A DNA stretch of 64,000 nucleotides from Stigmatella ashevillena (GTDB lineage Bacteria > Myxococcota > Myxococcia > Myxococcales > Myxococcaceae). Made by a program: the position numbers and the translations under genes. The stretch spans positions 4,830,425 through 4,894,424 of the forward strand of contig NZ_JAQNDM010000002.1 of NCBI RefSeq assembly GCF_028368975.1, in the 5' to 3' direction. Below the pieces are notes generated by a model. It searched no databases. It saw only the letters and a program-made list of their open reading frames with translations, and was not told the origin of the DNA. Positions 35,695 to 42,699 of this stretch are shown piece after piece; positions within the stretch are counted from its first letter, which is position 1; every line of letters starts with the position of its first letter.

Positions 35695-37329
35695 TTACGG
35701 CAGAGGCGGAATGGCGCCCGTATTGAACAGGGCCGCCGTCATGTCCGAGACCAGGGTGACGCCCCAGGCGTTGGCGTAGCCGTTGCGTGACGGATCCTTG
35801 ATGCCGCTGAAGGACACCACCACGGGCAGCCCTCCGGGGAAGGCCGCGGGATCCAACGACTTGCTCCCCGTGAACCGGAAGGAGTGGCGCGTGGTGAACC
35901 CGGAGGCGGCGATGGAGAACACCGGCTCCTCGGCGGGCGTGCGCGTCACCACGGGGGCCAGCGGCTCATCGGCCAGCAGGGAGAAGCCCGTCTTGTTGCC
36001 CACCTCGCCCACGGCGTTGCCCACCGTGCCGTTGCCATCCAGGTCCGCGTTGAAGAACACGAACGCGGGCTGGGTGCCGTAGCGGCTCAGCACATGGTTG
36101 AAGTGGATGTACACCTGCTCGTTCGGATCCAGCAGGCCGTTCACGTAGCCCACCCCCGGCTTGACGTCGCGGAACTGCACGCTCTCGATGGTGGTGAACT
36201 GAGGCTGGAACAAGTCCCCGCCAAAGAAGGAGACGGTGTTGTTGAACTGCGTGGCGCCCGTGGCCGAGCCGTTGAGGGCCACCGCGCGCAGCGCGAGGTT
36301 GTACTCCTTGCCCGGCTGGAACGGCACCTCCGGCTGGATGATCAGCACGGTGCCGCCCCCCGACACCGACTTGGTGAAGTTCAAGAGCTGGCCGCTGTAC
36401 TCGTCCGTGAGGCCAGCGATGATGGAGGTGGGCTGCACCGGCTGGTTGAAGACGATGGAGACGCCCTCGCCCGAGCGGACCATGTTGAAGATGGGGTCCT
36501 TCGAGCCGCCCTTCAGCGAGGCGATGCTGCTGTGGCTGATGCCCAGGCTCGCCTCCGGGGTGTAGGCATACGGCAGGCTCTCGGTGCGCTGCGTGCCGCT
36601 CTCCAGCAGCGCCTGCCCGGAGTAGGTGACCACCTTGCCGCCGGCCTCGAACACACCGTCATTGTTGACGTCCAGCGCGGCGACCGAGAGCCGGTACTCG
36701 CCCTGGAGCCGCTGCAGCTCGGCCGGACGGGGCACCCGCTCGAAGGTCAGCAGGCCCTGGGCATCCGCGGTCGCCTCGACGACCACGGTGCTGGTGGTCC
36801 GCTCGGAGGCGCCGAAGAGCACCTTGCCCGCGGGGTCCACCTCCAGCGTGCCCTGGGCGCCCGCGGCGGGACGGCCATCCGGACTGAAGACGTAGACTTT
36901 CAACGAGCCGTTGAGCTCGCTCAGCAGGACGGGGCCGAAGCTCGCGTTGCCATTGTTGATGGGGACGTTGCCCGCCGAGGTGGGCACGATGGAGGTGGCG
37001 CGCAGCGAGGAGAAGCCGTCCTTGCTGAAGGTCAGCAGCACCTCGGCGCCGCCCGGCACGTTCTGGAAGGTGAAGTTGCCGCTGTCGTCCGTGTTGACGG
37101 AGGCCGCGCTGGGCGTGCTGCCAATCGTCATCGTGACGGTGGCGCCCGACAGCGGCCGCTGCTGCGTCGTCAGCACCTGGCCGGAGACGGTCCCCCGAGG
37201 CGTCGAGGGCACCACCACCGAGATGTTGTTCGGATCCCGGATGCCATCCGCGATGCCATCCCCATCGTCATCGGACGGACCACACCCTACGGCCAGGAGG
37301 GACACCGCGGCCATTGCCAGCTTCTTCAT
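35695..37329 (-). CDS. Lipoprotein with carboxypeptidase-regulatory-like and Ig-like domains
   Basis: A 544-residue surface lipoprotein. The signal MKKLAMAAVSLLAVGC is followed by an Asp-rich DDDGDGIADGIRDPNN, a TSP3/EF-hand-like Ca site. A carboxypeptidase-regulatory-like fold comes next (TVSGQVLTTQQRPLSGATV ... GNFTFQNVPGG). Later parts have Ig-like strands (SIVFNQPVQPTSIIAGL, FQPGKEYNLALRAVAL) and another Asp-rich loop (NADLDGNGTVGNAVG). Two adjacent ATGs stand after AGGTGG; the second (37329) has the better spacing. It is a lone gene on this strand, and the HIT gene diverges from it. Role unknown; an adhesive or structural surface protein is likely. Confidence 0.83.
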   Translation of the reverse strand: MKKLAMAAVSLLAVGCGPSDDDGDGIADGIRDPNNISVVVPSTPRGTVSGQVLTTQQRPLSGATVTMTIGSTPSAASVNTDDSGNFTFQNVPGGAEVLLTFSKDGFSSLRATSIVPTSAGNVPINNGNASFGPVLLSELNGSLKVYVFSPDGRPAAGAQGTLEVDPAGKVLFGASERTTSTVVVEATADAQGLLTFERVPRPAELQRLQGEYRLSVAALDVNNDGVFEAGGKVVTYSGQALLESGTQRTESLPYAYTPEASLGISHSSIASLKGGSKDPIFNMVRSGEGVSIVFNQPVQPTSIIAGLTDEYSGQLLNFTKSVSGGGTVLIIQPEVPFQPGKEYNLALRAVALNGSATGATQFNNTVSFFGGDLFQPQFTTIESVQFRDVKPGVGYVNGLLDPNEQVYIHFNHVLSRYGTQPAFVFFNADLDGNGTVGNAVGEVGNKTGFSLLADEPLAPVVTRTPAEEPVFSIAASGFTTRHSFRFTGSKSLDPAAFPGGLPVVVSFSGIKDPSRNGYANAWGVTLVSDMTAALFNTGAIPPLP

Positions 37330-37459
37330 CATCTCCACCTTTAAAGTGACTCTGATATGTCCACGCCGTGACACACCGGCGGCGTGAGACACTCTCCCGG
37401 CTCGGGCCGCAGCGTCAAGCGGGGGCCTGGAGCACCCACCCGCCCCAGAGGGTAATGCG

Positions 37460-37903
37460 ATGGCGGATGTGAACGAGCCCTGTCTGGGCTGTGCCGTGGT
37501 GGGGGGCGCCACCCGCCCGGTGGGCGGCGTGCTCGCCCGGGCCCCGGGGCTGGTGGTGCACGGGGTGGCGGGGCCGAGCCCGCTGCCTGGCTGGCTGGTC
37601 ATCTCCAGCGAGCGGCACGTGCGCGCCTGGTACGAGCTGGACGAAGAGGCCGCGCGCGAGCTGGGCCCCCTGGCCGCCCGGGTGATGCGGGCCCAGCGCG
37701 AGGTGCTCGGGGCCGAGCACGCCTACGCCTTCGCCATTGGCGACGTGCTGCGTCACTTCCACCTGCACCTGGTGCCCCGCTTCGCGCAGACCCCCCGGCG
37801 GCTCTGGGGCCGCGGCGCCTTCGATGCCACCGAGGCCGACCACCTGCCCGCAGGCGCGTTGGAGGCCGCGGCCCAGGCGCTCGCCGGGGCCCTGACGCGC
37901 TGA
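37460..37903 (+). CDS. HIT-family hydrolase-like protein
   Basis: A 147-residue HIT protein. The catalytic triad motif HFHLHLVPR is at residues 99-107, the HxHxHxx form of the HIT superfamily. The N-terminal CLGCAVVGG recalls the CxxC metal site of some HIT proteins. The middle helix EEAARELGPLAARVMRAQREVLG fits the family. Members hydrolyse or transfer nucleotide phosphates such as Ap4A; the substrate here is not evident. It lies 37 bases before the methyltransferase gene on the same strand, possibly in one unit. Confidence 0.85.
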   Translation: MADVNEPCLGCAVVGGATRPVGGVLARAPGLVVHGVAGPSPLPGWLVISSERHVRAWYELDEEAARELGPLAARVMRAQREVLGAEHAYAFAIGDVLRHFHLHLVPRFAQTPRRLWGRGAFDATEADHLPAGALEAAAQALAGALTR

Positions 37904-37940
37904 GGCCAAGGCAGCCCTCCCCTCCCAGCCCCCCTGTCCG

Positions 37941-38756
37941 ATGACGGTCCCCTCCAACACGCTGTGGCCCCTGGCTGTCACCACCTCCGACCGGCGGGAC
38001 CCGGGTCTCGCGGAGCGGGCCCAGCAGGCAGCCCAGGAAGTGGGGGTGCCGTATGTGACGCGGCACCACAAGCTGCCGCTGAAGAACCTGCTGGCGGACA
38101 CGGCCCAGGCCCTGGTCGTCTTCGAGGCCTCGGCGGTAGCGCTCGTGGACTCCCAGGGCGTGCTGCGCTTCTCTCCCGGCCTGGGCTACCTAAGGGTGAA
38201 GCAGCTCGACGCGGGCGTACAAGAGGACATGCTCGTTCGCATCGCGGAGCTGCGCCCGGGAGAGCGCGTCCTCGATTGCACGCTCGGGCTGGGCGCCGAT
38301 GCCCAGGTGGCCGCGCGTCTGGTGGGACCCGCCGGCACGCTCACCGCGCTGGAGAAGAGCCCCGCGCTCTACCTCCTCGCCCGGCATGGGTTGGAGGCCC
38401 TTCCCCGCCACCCGGGCGCCTGTCCCATCCAGGTGGTGCACGCCGACGCGGACACCTACCTGCGAACCCTGCCGGACCAGGCCTTCGACGTCGTGCTCTT
38501 CGATCCGATGTTCGAGCGCAAGCGCAGATCCTCCCACGCCTTCGAGATGCTCCGCCGCCACGCGGACTACACGCCCCTCACCCGCGCGACGCTCGCCGAG
38601 GCCCAGCGCGTGGCCCGGCGCGTGGTGGTGCTCAAGGGCTCGCGCTACTCCAGCGACTTCCCGAAGCTCGGCGTCCAGCACGAGCCCGTCCGGCCCAACG
38701 GCACCATTCTCTGGGCGAAGCTGCCCGGCGGCCTCACCGCCCCAGGCTCAAAATGA
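37941..38756 (+). CDS. RsmJ-like class I SAM-dependent methyltransferase
   Basis: A 271-residue protein. The SAM-binding motif I is VLDCTLGLGADAQVAARLVG, followed by LTALEKSPALYLLARHGL and VVHADADTYL. The motif FDPMFERKRRSSHAFEML matches the DPMxPxxxKS-type motif of RsmJ (16S rRNA G1516 N2-methyltransferase) and relatives. An N-terminal part of about 90 residues (DRRDPGLAERAQQAAQEVGVP) also fits RsmJ-like proteins. The target is therefore probably rRNA but not certain. Its last nine bases overlap the 3' end of the convergent SDR gene, so the two transcripts are antisense at their ends. Confidence 0.82.
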   Translation: MTVPSNTLWPLAVTTSDRRDPGLAERAQQAAQEVGVPYVTRHHKLPLKNLLADTAQALVVFEASAVALVDSQGVLRFSPGLGYLRVKQLDAGVQEDMLVRIAELRPGERVLDCTLGLGADAQVAARLVGPAGTLTALEKSPALYLLARHGLEALPRHPGACPIQVVHADADTYLRTLPDQAFDVVLFDPMFERKRRSSHAFEMLRRHADYTPLTRATLAEAQRVARRVVVLKGSRYSSDFPKLGVQHEPVRPNGTILWAKLPGGLTAPGSK

Positions 38757-39524
38757 GGGCAGGCCGCCGGCCACATGCGAGGACAGGCCGCCGTCGATGA
38801 CCAGCGCGCTGCCATTGATGTAGCCCCCGGAGGGCCCGGCGAGGAAGGCCACCAGCTGAGCGATCTCCTCGGAGGTTCCAAACCGCCCCGCGGGGATCCG
38901 CTTCAGCAGCTCCTTGCGGACCTCCGGATCCGCCTTCGCCAGCATCTCCGTGTCGATGTAGCCGGGGCAGAGGGCGTTGCAGGTGATGCCGTAGGCGCCC
39001 CACTCGGCGGCGACGGCCTTGGAGTAGCCCACGACCGCGTGCTTGGTGGCCGCGTAGGTCGAGGAGAGCGCCCCGCCAAACAGCCCCATGATGGAGGAGA
39101 TGTTGATGATCCGTCCAAACCCGCGCGCCTTCATGCGGGGCAGCGCCCACCGGCAGAGGTGATGAAGGCCGTCCACATTCACCCCGAACAAGGCGTCCCA
39201 CTCCTCCTTGGGAACCTCGTCCGCGCGGTGGAAGGGCCCTCCGAGGCCGGCATTGTTCACGAGCACACCGGGGGCTCCGAGGCGCGCTTCCATCCGGGTG
39301 AGCATCGCCTCCACCGCGGCCTCCTCCGCGACATCGCAGACAAACGGCCACACCTGGGCCCCCGCCGCGGTCAGCTTCTTCTCGAGCGTGGACAGGGCCT
39401 CCCCATCCCGCGCCACCAGGGCCACCCGGAAGGCGTTTCGCGCGAGGGCCTCCGCGATCGCCGCGCCAATGCCCCGGCTGGCTCCGGTGACGATCGCGAG
39501 CGGGGCCTCCGGGGGCGAGCCCAT
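38748..39524 (-). CDS. SDR-family NAD(P)-dependent oxidoreductase
   Basis: A 258-residue classical short-chain dehydrogenase. The cofactor motif is TGASRGIGAAIA, then VNNAGLGGPF, the catalytic Ser in NISSIMGLFGG, and the YAATK motif. The end INGSALVIDGGLSSH is typical of 3-oxoacyl-ACP-reductase-like SDRs. The substrate is not evident. It is the distal gene of an SDR-SDR pair whose stop and start share one base (TGATG), which suggests coupled translation. Its own 3' end overlaps the convergent methyltransferase gene by nine bases. Confidence 0.93.
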   Translation of the reverse strand: MGSPPEAPLAIVTGASRGIGAAIAEALARNAFRVALVARDGEALSTLEKKLTAAGAQVWPFVCDVAEEAAVEAMLTRMEARLGAPGVLVNNAGLGGPFHRADEVPKEEWDALFGVNVDGLHHLCRWALPRMKARGFGRIINISSIMGLFGGALSSTYAATKHAVVGYSKAVAAEWGAYGITCNALCPGYIDTEMLAKADPEVRKELLKRIPAGRFGTSEEIAQLVAFLAGPSGGYINGSALVIDGGLSSHVAGGLPSF

Positions 39525-40195
39525 CAGAGCACGCCCTTGGGAGGCAGGAGCCGGATCTCATCCACCCGGACATTCAAGGGCTTGCGCGCAATCTCCCAGA
39601 TGCTCTGGGCCACCTCCTCGATGGGAAGCATGTCGTCCGGACTGAACTCCGGACGCGTGTGCCAGATGGACGTGTAGACAGCCCCCAGCGAGATGAGCGT
39701 GGCCCGGATGGAGTAGGCCTTCCCCTCCTCGTTCAGGATGCCCGTCAGCCCACGGACCCCATGCTTGGACGCGGCATAGGCCGCATTCATGGGCAGGGCG
39801 AGATGGTCACTCACCGAACCAATGTGGATGATTCTCCCGCCGCCCTGCTCCTTCATCCGCTTGAACGCCTCGCGCGAGCACAGGAACGCGCCCGTCAGGT
39901 TCACGTCGAGCGTCTTGCGCCAGTCCTGAATCGACGTCTCCTGGATCGGCGTGAAAATCCCGATGCCCGCGCAGTTGACCAGCAGGCCGATGGGGCCCAG
40001 CTCCTTCTCCACCTTCTCGAACATCGCCGCCACGGAGGCCTCATCCGTGATGTCCACCCGGAGCGTGTCCCCGATGTCCTGCGGAACGTCATTCGAGGCG
40101 CATACCGTGCGCAAGCCCTCGGCCCTCAGTTTGCGAATGACCGCTGTGCCAATGTCTCCGGTCCCGCCAACGACGATCGCATTCCGGGCTGCCAT
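39524..40195 (-). CDS. SDR-family oxidoreductase
   Basis: A 223-residue short-chain dehydrogenase. The cofactor motif is VVGGTGDIGTAVI, a variant of TGxxxGxG. The NNAG equivalent is VNCAGIGIF, the catalytic Ser is in IHIGSVSDH, and the YAASK motif is intact. The start at 40195 has GAGAGG upstream. It is coupled to the following SDR by a one-base overlap and lies 38 bases after the Coq4-like gene. The three genes read as a small operon, perhaps in redox or quinone/lipid metabolism, which is inferred from context alone. Confidence 0.9.
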   Translation of the reverse strand: MAARNAIVVGGTGDIGTAVIRKLRAEGLRTVCASNDVPQDIGDTLRVDITDEASVAAMFEKVEKELGPIGLLVNCAGIGIFTPIQETSIQDWRKTLDVNLTGAFLCSREAFKRMKEQGGGRIIHIGSVSDHLALPMNAAYAASKHGVRGLTGILNEEGKAYSIRATLISLGAVYTSIWHTRPEFSPDDMLPIEEVAQSIWEIARKPLNVRVDEIRLLPPKGVL

Positions 40196-40233
40196 GAACG
40201 GTGCCTCTCCAGATGAGAAAGACCGGAACTCTA

Positions 40234-40968
40234 TCACCCCACCGCGCCATGAACGGAGGGGAAGAACGGCAGGGAGGTGAAACCGCCGCAGGAATTCACC
40301 CCACCGCGCCCCAGGAACTCCGGGGCCCGCGCGGGGATGCCGAACTGCTGCCGCAGCGCCTCCAGCGGCACCTCCAGCAGCGCCTCGAACCGCGCTCCCA
40401 GCAGGGCCGAGGCGGCCACGCCCCGCTCGAAGTCCACCGCCTGGATCTGCCCTGTGTAGATGTCGCGCAGGTGCTTGTACCGCCCCTGCGAGATGTCCGG
40501 ATGCGAGGCCGCTTCCGACAGGAAGAGCGCGAGCGCCACGGGTGCCAGGCCGAGCACGAATGACTGCACGGCGACCTCGTCCGCGTCCGACGTCTCATAG
40601 GCGCCCAGCACGTGGAGGAAGTCGTGGCTCTTGTTGAGCCTGTGAACGGCGTATTGCGTGGGCGTCGCGTCCGCCCCCAGGCGCGACTGGATGGGAAAGA
40701 AGCCGGGGGACAGATGGTAGTGCGCCATGTAGCGCGCATAAGCGTGGCCCAGGGAGCCTTCGGGCAGCGCCGCGAGGGCCTCGGGCTCCGGAAGCGGCGG
40801 ATCCCAACGCTCGGCATGAAGCCTCGAGAAGCCCGGCACCTCGCGCAAGGCGGCATCGCTGGCGGCCTGGGCTCCGGCGGACCCCAGAAGGGGAATGATC
40901 TCCCCCAAGGTGGCCCGCCGCTCCGTCAGGCCCCGGGCAAGCTCCAGTGAAGTGTCAGGCACGGGCAT
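40234..40968 (-). CDS. Coq4-family protein
   Basis: A 244-residue protein with the Coq4 metal motif HDxxH-x11-E: His115, Asp116 and His119 in NKSHDFLHV and Glu131 in DADEVAV, with exactly eleven residues between. GSLGHAYARYM and the later LRDIYTGQIQAVDFERG fit the family. In mitochondria Coq4 acts in coenzyme Q assembly and can carry out oxidative decarboxylation of the ring. Myxobacteria mainly use menaquinone, so a different lipid or quinone substrate is possible. The start is uncertain: ATG 40968 has GGAG against it, and GTG 41022 would add 18 residues but has no ribosome site. Confidence 0.8.
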   Translation of the reverse strand: MPVPDTSLELARGLTERRATLGEIIPLLGSAGAQAASDAALREVPGFSRLHAERWDPPLPEPEALAALPEGSLGHAYARYMAHYHLSPGFFPIQSRLGADATPTQYAVHRLNKSHDFLHVLGAYETSDADEVAVQSFVLGLAPVALALFLSEAASHPDISQGRYKHLRDIYTGQIQAVDFERGVAASALLGARFEALLEVPLEALRQQFGIPARAPEFLGRGGVNSCGGFTSLPFFPSVHGAVG

Positions 40969-41197
40969 CTCCAGGCAGAAGCCGTTCCGGCACGTCGCGC
41001 GCCGGGGCTCTCCCGCGGCCACGTTATTTCGACCCGGATGGAGCCTTCAAATCCTGCGCGCCGTTGCCTGGAGAACGTGGTTCACGGACCGGGTGTTGGA
41101 GCCACGACACGCCCCAGGGGCTGTGTCGTGAAATCACGAGCCGCTGGGACCTTCGTCCCTAGCGTGGCGCTCCCATCTTTTGAGAAGGAGTTCATGC

Positions 41198-42637
41198 ATG
41201 TGGCGCAGGAATCACCGCGGCATCATCGCCGTGGGAGCTGTCTTTCTGGCCCTGGGCTGCGCCTCCGCGCAGCCGGCCAAGGATCCCAAACCCGGCAACC
41301 AGAAGACGCCCACGCCCAAGGAGACCGGGGAGCAGACCTACAACTTCCCGGTGGTGGCCGAGGAAAGCTTCCAGGCCGTCATGGACCGCGACATGAAGGA
41401 GAAGGGCGGGGTCATGCGCCGCCAGCAGACGCTCCTGGAGTCCCGGTATGATCTCTCCCACCGGCCCTCGAAGCTCATGATGTCGGGGGGCCGCAAGGCC
41501 CTGCAGGAGGGTGTCCGCGTCAAACTCCCGAAGGGGGTGACCTGGGAGCAGCTCGCCGCCATGAGCCCGACCGAGATTCGCGAGAAGGGCCTCTTTCCTC
41601 AAGGCTTCCTTCCCCTGCCCCACGTGAAGCACGCGGTGGGTGGGCAGGTGTTCCCGCAGATGGAGATCGACGAGATCCGCAAGCAAGAGGCCCGCTCCCT
41701 GGAGCGCTTCGACGTCGGCTTCGACCTTCCCGAGCACCTCTTGCCGGAGTTCCCTCCGCCCATCTTCCTCTCGCAGCGGCCCGAGCTGGGCGATGTCTCC
41801 CAGGGCAAGGTCCTCACCATCCGGAACTTCTACGACATCATGAACGGCAAGCTCACGCCGGTTCAGATGGACGGCCTGCGCCAGCTCCTCACGCCGTTTC
41901 CGCAGGCGGAGTTCAACGCGACCGACAGCCGGAAGGTGACCGAGGGAAGCCTGGGCGTCACCTGCCTGGACTGCCACACGAACGGCCATACCAACGCGGC
42001 CTTCCACCTGAACCCGGACACCCGGCCCCAGGCCGCGCGCTTCCGGCTGGACACCACCAGCCTCCGGGGCCTGTTCAACCAGCAGATCCACGGCTCGAAG
42101 CGCTCGCTGCGCTCCGTCGAGGACTTCACCGAGTTCGAGCAGCGCACCGCCTACTTCAATGGAGACATCGCGGATGCCGCCAAGAAGGGCGTGAATGAGC
42201 CAGACCGCCCCACCCAGGTGGCGATGATGGCCCAGATGCAGAACATGTTCGACTTCCCGCCCGCCCCCAAGCTACTGCCCACCGGGCGCCTGGACCCGGC
42301 CCTGGCCACGGACCTGGAGAAGCTCGGGGAGACGGTCTTCCACGGCAAGGGCCAGTGCGCCAGCTGCCACCCGGCGCCCACCTTCCTCGACAACAACATG
42401 CACGATCTCAAGGTCGAGCGATTCTTCAAGCCGCAGACCATCAATGACCAGTTCATCCACGCCGATGGCCCCATCAAGGCGTTCACCCTGCGCGGCATCA
42501 AGGACTCGCCCCCGTACCTGCACGATGGGCGCTTGATGACGCTCGAGGACACAGTGGAGTTCTTCAACCTCGTCCTGGGTCTCAAGCTGGAGCCCCGCGA
42601 GAAGGAAGCGCTCGTCCATTATATGCGGGCCCTCTAA
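41198..42637 (+). CDS. Di-haem cytochrome c lipoprotein (peroxidase/MauG-like class)
   Basis: A 479-residue predicted lipoprotein with a signal ending LALGC (Cys21). Two c-type haem sites are visible: CLDCH near residue 254 and CASCH near 386, with PAPTFLDNNMHDLKVERF after the second. The C-terminal LHDGRLMTLEDTVEFFNLVLGL matches the end of di-haem cytochrome c peroxidases and MauG-like proteins. The first haem is unusually far in, after a long N-terminal region. A role in periplasmic or surface redox chemistry, peroxide removal or cofactor oxidation fits; the substrate is unknown. AGGAG precedes the start by seven bases. It is followed by the TonB-receptor fusion gene after 62 bases, likely one unit. 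Confidence 0.85.
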   Translation: MWRRNHRGIIAVGAVFLALGCASAQPAKDPKPGNQKTPTPKETGEQTYNFPVVAEESFQAVMDRDMKEKGGVMRRQQTLLESRYDLSHRPSKLMMSGGRKALQEGVRVKLPKGVTWEQLAAMSPTEIREKGLFPQGFLPLPHVKHAVGGQVFPQMEIDEIRKQEARSLERFDVGFDLPEHLLPEFPPPIFLSQRPELGDVSQGKVLTIRNFYDIMNGKLTPVQMDGLRQLLTPFPQAEFNATDSRKVTEGSLGVTCLDCHTNGHTNAAFHLNPDTRPQAARFRLDTTSLRGLFNQQIHGSKRSLRSVEDFTEFEQRTAYFNGDIADAAKKGVNEPDRPTQVAMMAQMQNMFDFPPAPKLLPTGRLDPALATDLEKLGETVFHGKGQCASCHPAPTFLDNNMHDLKVERFFKPQTINDQFIHADGPIKAFTLRGIKDSPPYLHDGRLMTLEDTVEFFNLVLGLKLEPREKEALVHYMRAL

Positions 42638-42699
42638 ATCCCCTCCAGAGACGATTTCGGGCGCCCCCCGTAGACCTCCCCGCCCTGGGCGGGGAGAAT

